This document shows positions 36,501-47,249 of a stretch of DNA of 64,000 nt, one piece after another. The DNA is taken from positions 191,079,415 through 191,143,414 of the forward strand of contig NC_059074.1 in the NCBI RefSeq assembly GCF_020497125.1, written 5' to 3'. The stretch comes from Mauremys mutica. Lineage: Eukaryota > Chordata > Testudines > Geoemydidae. Position 1 is the stretch's first letter. Every line of letters starts with the position of its first letter. The position numbers and the translations under genes are program-made. A model generated the notes under the pieces. That model had not been told where the DNA came from. It did not search any database and saw only the letters and a program-made list of their open reading frames with translations.

Positions 36501-36690
36501 GATACCACCTTTTTGGCCATCTAAAATTTTCTTTTTTTTTTTTTTAAGAGTAAGGAGACATTTGTGTAAAAACTGTAAGAGTTACTCAAGTAGGACAACT
36601 GTAGATTTCTACATCTAGTGGATACTAACTTGCTGTGCTGAAATCCTAACTTGGTAAAAATAAATGCTATTTTTATTTTGTCGAAGCTAT
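18506..36690 (+). CDS. SNRPB2: SNRPB2, U2 small nuclear ribonucleoprotein B'' (complete coding region; ATG 18530, stop 36459-36461)
   Basis: U2B'' binds stem-loop IV of U2 snRNA together with U2A' in the nucleus, as part of the U2 snRNP used in pre-mRNA splicing. Exons: 18506-18593 (coding from 18530), 24328-24500, 28582-28722, 32622-32675, 34264-34352, 36302-36461 plus 3' UTR. All borders are AG/GT and the frame is continuous, giving 226 residues against 225 in human. RRM1 spans about residues 7-86, with RNP2 IYINNI (9-14) and RNP1 RGQAFVIF (49-56). A lysine-rich linker follows, then RRM2 from about residue 150 with ILFLNNL and HDIAFVEF. The KTMKMRG loop and the short linker without the proline-rich stretch separate it from the paralogue U1A (SNRPA). 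A noncoding first exon is expected in the CpG island near 17.1 kb. Introns are long and full of repeats. Confidence 0.97.
18980..19150. repeat. Ancient dispersed repeat, unnamed
   Basis: 'ggtccaattctacaaaccc', 'gtgggtagtcccactgaat' and 'tactgactttattgatactg' resemble a recurring 'tgcaaacc..tgagtagtccc..gacttcaatgg' motif that also appears near 25.06-25.13 kb. The family could not be named. Confidence 0.35.
19312..19644 (+). other. Unexplained 110-codon ORF in a SNRPB2 intron
   Basis: An open frame of 110 codons in otherwise non-coding intron, on the SNRPB2 strand. No family was recognised, and no splice sites or flanking repeats were identified. It could be a remnant of a retroelement, an unlisted exon, or chance. 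Confidence 0.2.
20745..20932. mobile_element. Short inverted-repeat MITE
   Basis: It begins ccggggtagtcaatag and ends aatagactaccccgg, inverted copies of each other, with a run of A in the middle. It is inserted in the LTR. Confidence 0.7.
21057..21262. mobile_element. hAT-type MITE
   Basis: It begins cagggtttctcaaac and ends gtttgagaacccctg, inverted copies. It is inserted in the LTR. Confidence 0.7.
21662..22950 (-). mobile_element. Second Penelope-like element, 5'-truncated, antisense
   Basis: On the minus strand, sequence from about 22.95 kb encodes the region before the endonuclease ([14 protein letters not shown]). A GIY-YIG domain follows near 22.47-22.39 kb, with [17 protein letters not shown] and EARQS in a different frame, so at least one frameshift is present. 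The terminal repeat at 21662-22130 (agagagacaaagagagtgag, attggagctgttggtgggag, 'ggcacagctaaatacaaggt') is split by a MITE. This is a different family from the element at 12.9 kb, judged by its terminal sequence. Confidence 0.75.
21797..21995. mobile_element. MITE inside the second Penelope terminus
   Basis: The Penelope terminal repeat is interrupted between 'acctgaacta' and 'agagtggcacagctaaatac'. The inserted block opens aaggccaggtccttactaca and ends ctaaagctgtagcactgta. This makes a four-layer nest (gene intron, LTR, Penelope, MITE). Confidence 0.5.
23688..23826 (-). mobile_element. Penelope terminal-repeat fragment with hammerhead-like core
   Basis: It is the inverted relative of the terminus at 14.88-15.0 kb: 'gtcttagtctgtatccacaa', 'ctggtggcaccttaaagact', 'gcataagctttcgtgggtt'. 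On the minus strand it has CTGAAGA (plus 23806-23812), a stem (GTGAGGTT / AACCCAC), GAAA (plus 23774-23777) and the short hairpin AGCTTATGC. The base after that hairpin is C where a hammerhead needs U. Confidence 0.65.
25505..25985 (-). pseudogene. hAT transposase relic, left block, antisense
   Basis: The minus strand encodes [26 protein letters not shown] and KKQHSDEE. This matches the plus-strand relic at 26.75-27.1 kb ([31 protein letters not shown]). The segment is inverted relative to the block that should follow it (25986-26540). Confidence 0.65.
25986..26540 (+). pseudogene. hAT transposase C-terminal relic
   Basis: It encodes [27 protein letters not shown] and DWLNKK, with stops. These are features of the hAT C-terminal dimerisation region. 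AT-rich 3' sequence follows, with 'gtgagcactgtacactctgt' and 'gcgattaaaactgtaattaa'. Confidence 0.65.
26565..26705 (-). repeat. Inverted copy of the hAT C-terminal segment
   Basis: The plus strand reads ctgtcaccagaaagtgagag to 'ggacatgctttcatgctgat', the reverse complement of the C-terminal segment seen at 25.99-26.13 kb and 27.17-27.31 kb. It heads the next relic. Confidence 0.6.
26706..27745 (+). pseudogene. hAT transposase relic, copy 2
   Basis: After an A-rich run it encodes [34 protein letters not shown] and then, after a frameshift near 26950, [14 protein letters not shown]. Next come the C-terminal block (acgcatgtcccttggaatgg) and an AT-rich tail. It ends 'cgactaatcgacagccctag', the likely terminal inverted repeat of the family. 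It cannot make transposase. Confidence 0.65.
28062..28150. mobile_element. 89-bp hAT MITE with intact 8-bp target duplication
   Basis: It starts CAGTGGTTCTCA and ends TGAGAACCACTG, a perfect inverted pair. It is flanked by CTCTAATC at 28054-28061 and again at 28151-28158. An 8-base duplication is typical of hAT insertions. It lies in a SNRPB2 intron. Confidence 0.9.
28930..31370 (+). mobile_element. DIRS-type (tyrosine recombinase) retrotransposon relic
   Basis: DIRS elements carry RT, RNase H and a tyrosine recombinase instead of an integrase. The RT motif [10 protein letters not shown] has YLDD at 28980-28991. An RNase H-like part follows at about 29.6-29.9 kb ([22 protein letters not shown]) and [16 protein letters not shown] at about 30.0 kb. 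The recombinase region runs from about 30.24 kb ([38 protein letters not shown]) to 31.14 kb ([17 protein letters not shown]). Several stops and frameshifts break it, including TAG directly after SSH, where a catalytic Tyr is expected. It lies in the SNRPB2 intron between the exons at 28582-28722 and 32622-32675, in gene orientation. Confidence 0.75.
31600..32465. repeat. Possible degraded hAT element
   Basis: A left part (gtctgtggactcctagtgat) and a right part (ctatgaacggtccatggacc, agtttaggaaacagtgcct) look like diverged ends of one inverted-repeat element. The middle is featureless. Confidence 0.3.
33309..33328. repeat. Poly-C tract
   Basis: A run of about 18 C in a SNRPB2 intron. Confidence 0.8.
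34566..34785. mobile_element. Penelope (second family) palindromic terminal repeat
   Basis: The left arm 'gtaatatcttttattggacc' is inverted at the right (ggtccaataaaatatattac). Between them is CTGAAGA (34646-34652), stem GAGCT/AGCTC, then GAAA (34671-34674), a hammerhead-like layout. It starts 214 bases after the SNRPB2 exon ending at 34352, within the intron. Confidence 0.65.
36659..36664 (+). promoter_or_regulatory. SNRPB2: Polyadenylation signal of SNRPB2
   Basis: AATAAA lies 198 bases after the SNRPB2 stop codon, followed by a T/G-rich stretch (ttttattttgtcg). It is the first canonical signal after the stop, so cleavage is expected at about 36.68 kb. Confidence 0.75.
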
Positions 36691-37324
36691 GGTTTTGCAT
36701 CTGTTTTATTGGCTAACGATTTTCCTACTGATGTTTCACTGTCTCAGAAGACTGTTTTGTTTTTGTTTTTAAAAAAAAACAACCAAAGCATAACTTTGGA
36801 ACAAGAATGATGGAGACAGGAATCCAATAGGTTTGGATTAAATACAGCATCATATTTACACTGTTTTCAGTTTGATTGAAAAACAGTCCTTTCTTTGATA
36901 AGGAGGTCAGGCTCTTGTAGCCAAAGGAAGCAAGAGGGGAGTGGTGATTCGCCAGTCCCTGAGAGTAGGGAGTGAAGCATGTCACTGGTGGCTTCATCCC
37001 CTGAAACTGTGATACACGTAGAAAAGGAATTTGTGGGCTGGGTGGGGCAGGGGAAGGTGTGCAGGTGATAGTTTGGGTCTCTTTCCTGCTTTCCTATTCT
37101 TGTATCTCTGATCTCTATATCTAGTTTCTAATGATTCTGGAGTCTTTAATGGCAAGGAGGTTTAGGGGACCTTTCTGGTACTCTACAAAGCTGCTGCAGG
37201 ATAGCTTAATGGTGCATGCAGCCTTGTCTCTTGTTAGGTAGGATTTCCTGAATCCCATTTTATTTCAAACCATTGTGACTAAAATAGGAACTTGAATTCA
37301 ATTTTTTAAATACATGACATTTAA

Positions 37325-37592
37325 GGGCTTGTCTTCACTACCAGGGTAAATTGACCTAAATTATGCTACTCCAGCTATGTAAATGTAGCTGAGTCGTCGT
37401 AGCTTAGGTCGACTTACCACGGTGTCTTCACTGCGCTGCATAAACAAGAGTCACTCTCCGGTTGACTTACCTTACTCTTCTGGAGTACCAGAGTTGACTG
37501 GAGAGCACTCTGCCATCGATTTAGCGGGTATTCAGTAGACCCGCTAAATCGACACCCACTGCATCGATCACAGCAGTGTGACTACAAGCCCC
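37325..37592. mobile_element. MITE with 'ttcactac' ends
   Basis: It begins aagggcttgtcttcactacc and ends cagcagtgtgactacaagcc, then cct, an imperfect inverted pair. It also has an internal palindrome (gatttagcgggt / acccgctaaatc). It lies about 640 bases past the SNRPB2 polyadenylation site. Confidence 0.65.
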
Positions 37593-37617
37593 TATACACT
37601 GTAAGGTCCTAAATGAA

Positions 37618-37835
37618 CTGCATGTTAAAGTGCAATCCTGGGACTTGGGAGACCCAGGTTCAATAAGTTGATTTGTCACAGACTTTGTGACCCTTGGGCA
37701 AGTCACTTAGCATCTTTATGCCTCAGTTCCACATCTGTAAATTGGAGATAACAGCACTTCTGTATCTCATGGGAATGTTGTGAGGGTAAATACATTGAAG
37801 ACTGTGAGGTGTTTAGATAAATGCTGCATGATCCT
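37618..37835 (+). mobile_element. MIR SINE, sense
   Basis: The order 'gggagacccaggttcaa', 'tgacccttgggcaagtcact', 'tgcctcagttcc', 'atctgtaaattggagataac' and 'gttgtgagggtaaatacatt' follows the MIR consensus from B box to 3' end. Confidence 0.8.
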
Positions 37836-38929
37836 CATTCATGCTAACGCATTTTTGTAGACCAAGTGAATAAAGAAACCCAATTAAAATACACATTTAT
37901 ATTCTGGATGAAACCTGCACTGGAACTGTTGGGAATTTGTACTGCAGACTTTCCTGGACATTCAGACCTAGTCAATGTAGATCTGGACAAACAAGTGTCA
38001 GATTTGCCTTTAGCTCTCCCCACATCTTTAACGTCTAGACCTGTTAGGCCACTAAAATACTTTGGATGAGGATGAGGTGTGGCTGAGTGAGTCTGGTGTG
38101 GGTTTTTCATGGGACTTTTTTGTGGGGAGGAAGGGGCAGCCCAGGTCTGTGCTATTGTTTCTGATCGAGGCACCAGCTACTCAGGACTACGCCCTTAACC
38201 AAAATTAACATGGTACCTTTAGTGAATAGACTGAACCTACCTGCTCCCAAAGCAAATCTGCACCATAATTGCTAGTTTGACCAAAACTTAGCATCTTCAG
38301 GAGAGCATGAAGCCACTTTAGAACAAGACACATTCACTTTTTGTATGCTTCTTGATTTGATATTGGTATATAAAAATTGTTGTGGAATAGGAGACTGTGC
38401 TATATTTCAGTAGGACCTATAGTGATCTCTGTATAAATTCTCATTTTGTTAAAGGAGACTCCAATGGGAGGATTTTTCACTTTCCACCCCAAAGTAAATT
38501 GCAAATTTAATAGTATATTCATACTTCCCATATCTTTTGCAGTAATTTACTTGAGCACACACGATTGAAAGTTCCACTTAGCAATTACTGACCTAAGACA
38601 ACTGGTCAGATGCATATTTGCCATGAATGTCCGAATAACTTGTTTTTTTCTGATGTGTTTTTGTTTTGTTTTTAAAAAGGATGGGAGGACATTTTTGTAG
38701 GTGCCCTGATTCTGAACTAGGGATTCCACTACCTTTTTGATGCATGTAATGGAGTCTCCCATATTGTTTAGCATTTAGACCAATCCATGGTACATAATTT
38801 GGGAAGGAGTGTGCTGAGATACAACAAAGAGCAGCTAGATGTCAACTTCACGTTGAGATGGAGAGCAAGGAAATGGCCGGAAGATCAGGGAGAATGTAAT
38901 TAACATCATCAGGATATGACAAGGACAAT

Positions 38930-39110
38930 GTTAGAGGGACAAGGTGGGTGAGGTTATATTGTTTATTGGATCAACCTCTATTGGTGTGAGGAAAAACTTG
39001 TGTGTGGCTCGAAAGCTTGTCTCATCAACAGAAGCTGATCCAATAAAATATATTAACTCACCCACCTTGTGTCTCTCATATTGACACAGCTACAATCACA
39101 CTGCAAGGAG
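38930..39110. mobile_element. Penelope (second family) palindromic terminal fragment
   Basis: The left arm 'gacaaggtgggtgaggttat' is inverted at the right (aactcacccaccttgtgtct). The centre keeps 'ggctcgaaagcttgtctcat' (the GAAA part of the hammerhead-like core) but lacks the CTGANGA box. Confidence 0.6.
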
Positions 39111-40260
39111 ACAGTGTTAACATTCCTACTTTATGAAGAATCCCATAGGATTTGTAATAACTAGCTGACAGTCACTGCTGTTTTGTTCCTTACCTGAAAA
39201 ATGGCACGTTTATCAGCGGGGCGGGGGCGGGGGGGCACTTAAGCATTGATTCAGAACTGACTCTCCCAAGAGTGCCATGTAATCACTTGCCAAACTGCTA
39301 TCAGGTGTACCTAGATCAGTGATCTCCCCTGCAAGTACTGAGCTGCCTTAGCCTTCCATTACTTGTGAGAATGGTGGGGATCATAGAAATAGGTGGTATG
39401 ACTGAAGGCCACTGTTCTCTTTATTATCACCTTTTTCTTCCTGTGTAACATACTGGATTTTAAATGTGCTGACCTTTAAAATGCTGTCTTCAAAGAGTAG
39501 AGATCAATCTGTTACAACATATGCAGTTGCAGTTCAGTGCCTCAAGTGCACAACTTCTGCAGTGAGAGTCTAGTTATGCAACAGCATGCTGTGAGATTTT
39601 AAGGGAGGAATGTGATTCTATGGTCGCATGCAAGACATGACCTCACACATTCGGTGGGTGCAAGGTCATGCTGTGAGGATACTGCAGTTATGTAAACTAG
39701 GATGGAATGGAGGGCTGTTCTGGCATAAGCTGTTAAATATGTTTGCTTTTTAACTGGAGCACCCAACGAAATTAAAGCTTTGTCCACGCTATGAATGTGC
39801 GGTGCCTAAATTTCAAATGTAATTTGCTGATGCACAGAGCCTTTCACTGAGATTCAACTACCTGTGCCACAGACTAGGTTTATTTATATTTGCAGTAGTG
39901 CCTAAGGGCTCTGTAGAAACATGATACAGAGACAGTCTGCCCCAGAAAGCTCTGACTTTATTGTTTTTGTACATTTCATGAGAATCAAGGATTTATGGAC
40001 TTTAAGGGATGTTATGTCATTTGCTGCTTAACAGGGACTGATTTTTTTTTTTATCTTCAGACAAATTTTGCCTTAGGTGGTGATAAGAATATTACACTTA
40101 ATGAAGGCCTACAGGAAAGTATAGAATGTCTCTGTAATACAGCAGTTTATTGAAGCAATGGTACAAAAAGGCTTTGGAAAGGAATTGTATTTGGTAAATA
40201 AAACCTGAGGGTCCCCTGGGGCCCTGTGGTTCCTCTTAAAGTAGTGGAATGTTAACCTAA
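39110..40260. other. SNRPB2-OTOR intergenic sequence, nothing recognised
   Basis: Only a short GC run at about 39220. No gene was seen between SNRPB2 and the OTOR promoter. Confidence 0.5.
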
Positions 40261-40267
40261 TCTCTTC

Positions 40268-40316
40268 CCATTGGTCGGGGATGTTTGTCCAGATGTCTAG
40301 CTTTTCCATAAAAGAT
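40268..40316 (+). promoter_or_regulatory. OTOR: TATA-type promoter of OTOR
   Basis: A CATAAAAG box at about 40307-40314 lies some 70 bases before the OTOR ATG, with an inverted CCAAT box (cattggtcg, about 40269-40277) 35-40 bases further upstream. This predicts transcription from about 40335-40345 and a short 5' UTR. It contrasts with the CpG-island promoters of CCT4 and SNRPB2 and fits a tissue-restricted gene. The start site is inferred. Confidence 0.5.
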
Positions 40317-40382
40317 AAGTATTACCAGACTTGACATGCATTTGAGAGAGAAGTGCTAGCAAAGAAGAACACCGATAGAAAA

Positions 40383-43300
40383 ATGACACTAACTATTGAT
40401 TTGGTTATACTCTTTTTATGCCTTGGAGTTGCATATCCTGGTGTGACTGGAACTTTTATGGACAAACTTGCCAGCAAAAAGCTCTGTGCTGACGAGGAGT
40501 GTGTTTGTAAGTATTTTTCTTTAAACTTTAGTAGAGCATATGATCAAAATTAATTTTTTTTTATATACACAAAGTTGTGTGTGGTTTTGAAATGAGAACG
40601 AGCTGCTTGTTAGCTTTGCTGTATTATATCGGTCTCTTTGTACCTTTTAAAAAAAATGTAATGTGGCAAAACCACATGTGAAATTAATTTATATTCCACA
40701 TACTGCTTTTTCAAGGATTTTGTTTCAAAATCCATTATAATCAAAGGTAGGTATAGTTAAAAACATTTTTCTGAGCACACCGTTGTAGCTAATGTTTTGA
40801 TAAAGTGAGTGTGTCTGGCTTTACTTTACTTTGCTTAGTACAGACTGAAAATTGTGTAAGATGAAATCTGGCAGCCTTTTCTCTGATAGTCTAATATATA
40901 TGCTTTATCCACTTCCTTTTTTTCCGTTGCAGACACCATTTCCCTTGCCAGAGCAGAAGATGATTACAACGCACCAGACTGCAGGTTCATTAATATTAAA
41001 AAAGGGCAGTTGATTTATGTTTATTCAAAACTAGTGAAAGAGAGAGAAGCTGGAGAGTTCTGGGCTGGAAGTGTAAGATGAAATTCTTCTTTATACAAGC
41101 ATTAATTTACCTCTAGTTGGCTAGTAATGTTTCTTTGTCAACATCCGCTTTTCAAAAAGCAGATTTTAGCAGCGGAAATAAATCTTGTGGCTTTTTTAAA
41201 GACTGCATCTGAGATTTTAAAAAAGCGAATATACAAAACTCTCCAATCCAAACTTCACAAGCATTGATAAAAATCTCTCTCATATTGAGAGACCATATAA
41301 CCTATTAAAATATAATTAATAGTATAATGGAACTAAATGCACTGAAGCAATCAAAATAAAATCCAATGCTCTTCTTCTGCAGGTGCAAAGATTTTACAAC
41401 AACCTAAATCTGGGAAGAGACACTTTGATGACAATGGATCATTAAATCTTAACTCCAACCTTTCATTTAAAGGAAAATAAAACTGCCACTCCACTTTTAT
41501 CTGGAAGATCTTACAAATAATGTATTCTAAATGTAACTTATTGGAGTCGTGTGTGCTTATATTCATGCCTCCTTTTGAAAAAAATCTTGTCCTAGTTAAT
41601 CAAGTAGCATGAAAACCAGAAGACCACAAGACGAGAGAGAGAGAGTGTATGATTGCTGCTTTTGACAAAAACTTGAACTAGTTTAATTTGGATGTGGGCT
41701 GCTTTATTGCGTCTAATTATAGCTTTTCTTGCTCTAAGGTGTATGGTGAGCAGTATGAAGACCAGATGGGAACAGTTGGCTACTTCCCTAGCAATTTAGT
41801 CTCGGAGCAGCATGTTTATCAAGAAGCTAATAAGACAATCCCTACAACGGTAAGGAATCTGCAAAAGGCCAGGGGGGTTACATAAATATACTCTGTGTAA
41901 TCTAATTTGCTCTAAGAACAAATCATCGCCATGCACTACACCATCCCACTGTTGACTGTAATAGTGCTGAGCCACACACAATACCTGGGGCCCAATCCTG
42001 TTTCCAATACTTTGTCGAGGAGCCCCACTGAACTCATAATTTAGGCCCTGATCTTGCTAAGATTTAGGCACCATTGAGAGCTGCATGTAGGGTTTGATCC
42101 TGCTCCCCATTTGAGTCAATTGAAAAACTCTCTTACTGACTTGAATGATGTAGATTTAAGCCCATGATGCATTGCACACAAGATTCCATTTGCAGCGTAT
42201 AGCAAGTTTTATTGGTCCTAAAGAGCCGGAGAATCATGCTGCATATTCATGAGCACCCTATATTGTCACAGTCTCCGTTAATTATTTACACAAATAGAGA
42301 TCTGTCTCTTTTATAGAGAATTCTTGTCATGAGCACATGCTTCACTTTGCTTATGTGATAGCAGCCTGACTGAGTTCTGCTATCTACTGCAGTGGGAATG
42401 GGAAGAGGTTTCAACTGCATGTGAAAATTCACTCATTCTCAATTCAGTTCAATATTAGACGATGCATTCCAGGCTATTTTTTTAATACCAAAAGGGCTTT
42501 TTTCTAAAACCACCCAGTATTTTTTTGTTTTAAAATATAAATGCGTCTCAATTTACTAAACCAAAACAATGAAAAGGAAAGTTTTAGCAAATTTTAAAGG
42601 CACTTTGTATAATCTACGTGCCCTCCACCCTGTGTGAGAAAAGCTTGTTTACTCATATAAGGAGAAAGTGTTAATACACAAAATTAAAGTGATTGGAAAC
42701 ATATTCAAATGTTTATTTTGAAACAACCAGGCTGCTTTATTTTAAAACACAGCCTTCTGTTGCACTGTATCAGACTACTGTAGTTTCTCAAGCTTTCCAC
42801 TGCCCCATGGAATTTTTAACTTTACTGAAGACTTGTAATATATTCACATAAAAAACCCTCAATTACACTGTGAAGCAGATGTTTGGTTTCTCAGAAGCTA
42901 GTGTGTTGGCACAGAGACTCGGATTGCTTGGTAGCTTGTCTCTTTAAAACCACTTTCATTAAACCCGTAAAACATCTTTCATTGAACAGGTTTATGGTAA
43001 TTACCTTCATTAATATTGAATAGTAAGCCATGTTCTGTTCAAATGTATGACTCCATTCAAACAGGAAAGCATTTGAAAAATCCTCTTCAAGCTATATATG
43101 TGTTTCATCGTTGTTTTTATGTTCAAAAGTATTTTATTAGCAGGTGTGGTCCAGGGGAAATTCACAGAACATATTTCTATGGATAAATGAACTGAACAGT
43201 TACTTGGTAGGACTTGTACTTTATCAAGCAAGTTTTATTTACAAGAATTTAAAGGGCCAAATTTAGTTCTACTATAAAGTGGCCACATCTCCACTGAAGT

Positions 43301-43662
43301 CCATGGCAGGCCACTATATTACACCAGGACTGAATGTGGCTCAGTGTGTAGCAACCATTGATTAGCCATAATAAATGAAAGAACAAAAGAGAAACAAAAC
43401 CAGAAAGGCTTAGTAAAAAGCATTATCTAGTCAATATGGAACTCTTCTCTAGTGTTCTGAGACAAGTTCCATGATTTATACAGTAGAATTTTAAGGTGGT
43501 AATTATTTAACATTTGCTTCTCCTAGCTTACCTTTTCAAAATGTATTTTGCACCTTGATTCAGTTTATACCCAGTTCTTATTTGGTCTAACAATGCCTGA
43601 GAGCCTTTGCTCATTTTTCTAATGACTGTGTCTTTCAGGCCATTGACTTCTTCTGTGAATAG
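40383..43662 (+). CDS. OTOR: OTOR, otoraplin (complete, four coding exons)
   Basis: Otoraplin is a small secreted protein of the MIA/OTOR family, known from cochlea and cartilage-like tissue. It folds as an extracellular SH3-like domain. Exons: 40383-40506, 40933-41072, 41739-41849, 43639-43662, all with AG/GT borders, giving 132 residues (human 128). Residues 1 to about 23 are a hydrophobic signal peptide. Cysteines at 35, 40, 58 and 131 fit the two family disulfides (35-40 and 58-131). The SH3-like core runs from about residue 43 to 112, with DDYNAPDCRFI, KKGQLIYVYSKL, GEFWAGSVYG and GTVGYFPSNLV. The protein ends DFFCE, as in the family. The start is the ATG at 40383; an in-frame GTG upstream is ignored because the signal peptide begins at the ATG. 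It lies 4 kb downstream of SNRPB2 on the same strand, the same neighbour as in human 20p12. Confidence 0.96.
41895..43630. other. Last OTOR intron, mostly unique
   Basis: A 1.8-kb intron with no ORF of note. Short stretches at about 42.0-42.17 and 43.25-43.37 kb have 'gaactc..tgggg' or 'ccactgaagtccatgg' phrases like ancient sauropsid repeats, but too diverged to name. Confidence 0.4.
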
Positions 43663-44006
43663 TACTGGTATGTGGCTGGGTCATCACCAGGTGGATACCA
43701 AGAGACTCTGATGGATATAAACCTGAAAACCCATGGCTGACTACTCCGAATTCTTTCTTTCTTGTTTGTAAAAGAATGTTTATTTCTAAATAAGAATTTG
43801 TTGAAAGGGAGTGATTGCTGGGGAAAAAAGTTTAAAACCTTAGATATAAACCACATGGCATATGCTTCAAAAGTCTTTGTACCTGAAATTACTTTGTTAT
43901 ATTCATTGGTAAGTTAGCATACTTTAAACTACTGCATTGTCATATTCAAAGTTATCTAATATTTGAGGTAAGACTTTCAGTATCTTATGTGCTTGTATAG
44001 TGAGAA

Positions 44007-44035
44007 AATAAATGCAACATTTTATGTTAAATAAA
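44007..44035 (+). promoter_or_regulatory. OTOR: Polyadenylation signals of OTOR
   Basis: Two AATAAA hexamers, at 44007-44012 and 44030-44035, lie about 350 bases after the OTOR stop codon and mark the likely end of its 3' UTR. Confidence 0.6.
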
Positions 44036-44039
44036 ATTA

Positions 44040-46110
44040 CATTAAAAGTGCACAAAGCTCTGTGTGAGACACAAACAGAAGCAAGGAAATTTACGGTGTA
44101 TGGGGAAAACCATGTGTACGCCAATACTAAGTATTAAAAAACAGCATCACCTTAACTGCGTGCTGAGGGCTGCTAGTGTGTCTAGCTTTACACAATGGGT
44201 AAAGAGAAGGGTACATGGACCCTTAAACACATTTCTACACAAGGGCTCCCTGAATTTCTGTGCTTGTGCTTCTGGGGCCTGATTCAGCACTGCACAACCT
44301 GAGTGTTCTGATGGTGTAAACTGAGACTAGCTTTGGCATTTATATTCCCAGACTTCAGGGATGAAGGCAGTACCCGTCTGTACCCTATTCCAGTCCCTAT
44401 TCACCACTCTGCCTGTGCATGGGGCTATAGAGGAACAACAACCATCTGGGGGAGAATTCCTGCTGTGCAGCTGCTGGATAGGGCCAGTGGATATGACCCT
44501 ACGTTGTCCCTCTTTGCAGCTTCTACTGGGGGCAGGACAGGGAGTGTTCATACAGCAGTGAGCGGCAAAGTAGCCTACCAAAAATGTAGGGAGTCTAGAG
44601 GAATCTGGGCAACCTGGGTTCCCCATCCCAGGGGTATGCCATCAGTGGTGTGCCTTTCAGCACAGAATCTAGCTAGGGGCCTCAAAGACTGACTCGGATC
44701 CTAGAAAATCTAATCCTGAAGAAAAATAACATTGGGATTTCACCCTGTAGTTAAATTTGGCATTTCCATAGAACATCTGGTTGCCTGGAACAATGACTAC
44801 ATCAGGCAGTGGAGAAGCAGTATTTGTCTGCTGGAGCTGAATTCAGTGTCTGTTCACCAGCTGTGCCATTTGTTGAATGGCTCTCACCCAACCCATCTTT
44901 AGAAATGTCACCAAAAAATTCCAGATGTCTATTTTACATGCTGGCACTGCAAGCACTCCTGATCTCACGATCACTAGTGACCTATGCAGGATCTGAATTA
45001 AGGTGAGACAGGCTGGGTGCATTCATAGCTGCTTCCCTTCTCTAATCTATATGATCCACTTTAAAGTTGTCCATAGGGGAACTGTAACTGCATTACCTAC
45101 TATATTTTCGGCTGAATGTTAACTAAGAGATAAAGCAAGGGGAGGCACAGGATGCAATTGATGCAGTGATTCTTGATCTTGATGGCCAGGCTTTCTTGAA
45201 AGCAGGCCTTTACTGCTCAAATACAGTGCTGTAAAAATTTAATGGGGCAGATCAACTTTGCCTTGGTTAGGAAGGGACAGTTCCTGCATCAGTGAGGGCC
45301 TGGGTGCTGAAGTGGGGGTTCACACCAGCGGAAATGCATGTAGTATTTCTATCACCGTCATGGTGGGGCAGGTGGTTAACTGAATCAGTTGAGCACTGAG
45401 CCCTAATTCACCGTTGCCAACTCTCACAATTGTATCATGAATCTTGTGATGATTGGTCTTTTTCTTAATGTTCCAGCTGCTAGAATCAGGTTAGTCCTAG
45501 AGAATCTCATCTTTCATTAAAGAAGAGAGTTTCTAGCCCTCCTGGTTGCAGAGAAAAGCTTGAAAACTTGAATCCTAAATGTGCCAGCACTAAAGAAAAA
45601 TAAAAAGAACCTAGTTTTTAAATCTCATGATATTCTGGGGCCTGATTCATGGTTCTTGAACACTTGAGGCTGGCAGTACTGCTAATTTAATAGTCAGTTG
45701 AAAGTATATCAATAGTTTTGACATTAAATATAGCCCAACCAAATGTGTAGAAACTGTCTCCTTCATGTTCTTGGGTGCAACTCATTTCATAACCACGCAG
45801 CTTGGCATTCAGACGCCTGAGCCTGTAGGGCAACACCTAGAGAACTGGTTGAATAAAACAAGAAAGGACCCACAACACAGGGAGAGAATTGACAACATCC
45901 CACTGGTAGACTATAGCCCCTCCACACATTCATCACAGACAGTCTACAGCCAGACTGGTGGAAAAGCTATGTGCAGATCCAGGTCTCCCACTGTACACAG
46001 ACATTTTCAGTCACCCTGCTTATGTTGATGCATCGTTGATACTGAATTAAATCCGTCAGTGCCTTACTTACTATAATATAAGTCAGTACATTTGCATGTA
46101 TGGCATTATG
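44040..46110. other. Intergenic sequence downstream of OTOR, nothing recognised
   Basis: ORFs of 65-119 codons occur on both strands at about 44.3-44.7 kb with no domain. No repeat was identified with confidence. Confidence 0.4.
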
Positions 46111-46117
46111 GACAGGC

Positions 46118-46335
46118 ACTATATGCTGGGAGGTGTAATTTCTAGCATGCTAAAATAGCAGCATTGCTGTGGCAGCTTGGGCTAGCCGCCTGAGTATGTA
46201 ACTAAGATCTCGAATAGGGTTGTACTCACAAGTCCAAGCTGTGGTCCTTGCTGCCCCAGCCATGCTGCTATTTTTAGCACTCTAGCTTGTGCAGAGCTAC
46301 CACGTGTATGTTTACCTGAGCTGGTTTCAGAACTA
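46118..46335. mobile_element. Inverted-repeat MITE
   Basis: The left arm (tagcatgctaaaatagcagc, attgctgtggcagc) is inverted at the right (gctgccccagccatgctgct, atttttagcactctagc), with a spacer of about 80 bases. Confidence 0.6.
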
Positions 46336-46876
46336 AGACTCTAGTTGGAAGGCATAGCTAGAATCCCAGGCTGAACAATTTGCATTTAAGCTTTGTTATT
46401 TAAAAAAAAAAAAGCTGCTCTTAATTTCTCTATCCACCAAGACCATATGCTCTGTCTACTATGTCCTCCAGCTAGATTCTGATTTTGAAACCATTACCTC
46501 TCTCCCTGTCCCCAAAAACTTGTGATGAAGAGAAGCCTTCATTGCTTCCTACTTGGTGTTTGTCTTTGTTGATCATACACCATTGTGCAGTGGGGTTGTG
46601 TTGCCCTCCAGTGGTTGTTTCATGCTCCAGGTTTGAAATGAAATGATTGATTACACAGAAGTATTCCATCTCCTGAGCATAGTTGTTAACACTATGGATG
46701 AATGGTTTTATAAAAGCTTTACAAATGCTTACCTAATTTTACCCCATACTCCCAGGCAAATACTTTATGAAAGAAGCATTTCTTATTAGCAGTGCATGAT
46801 GCTGTATGTGGTTTATTATTCTATGTGAGATAAACAATATGTGTTAAGGATTACTAAAGATGGCTTGGACTTGATT

Positions 46877-47157
46877 ATTAGGGCATGTCTACACTTACCT
46901 CCGGAGTGATCGATCCAGCAGGGATCAATTTATTGCATCTAGTGAAGACACGATAAATCGACCGCTGAGCGCTCTCCCATCAACTCTGGTACTCCACCGC
47001 CGCAAGAGGTGCAGGTGGAGTCGACGGGGGAGTGTCAGCAGTGAAGACACCGCAGTAAGTAGATTTAAGTACGTCAACTTCAGCTACATTATTCATGTAG
47101 CTGAAATTGTGTAACTTAGATTGATCCTCTCTCCCCCGGGGTAGACCAGGCCGTAGG
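46877..47157. mobile_element. MITE with 'gtctacac' ends
   Basis: It begins ttagggcatgtctacac and ends ccggggtagaccaggccgta. It also has an internal inverted pair (ttcagctacattattcatgt, agctgaa). Confidence 0.6.
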
Positions 47158-47249
47158 CTTCTGCTTAATGTTTTTACAAATGCAGTCTTGTCTAGTTTGT
47201 AAATTGCTTGCCTTAGTTTCTCCAAAGGATTAAGACCATATATCTGCTG

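Noticed and set aside
40353..40382. Upstream in-frame GTG as OTOR start
   Set aside because: Vertebrate initiation and the signal peptide both point to the ATG at 40383.
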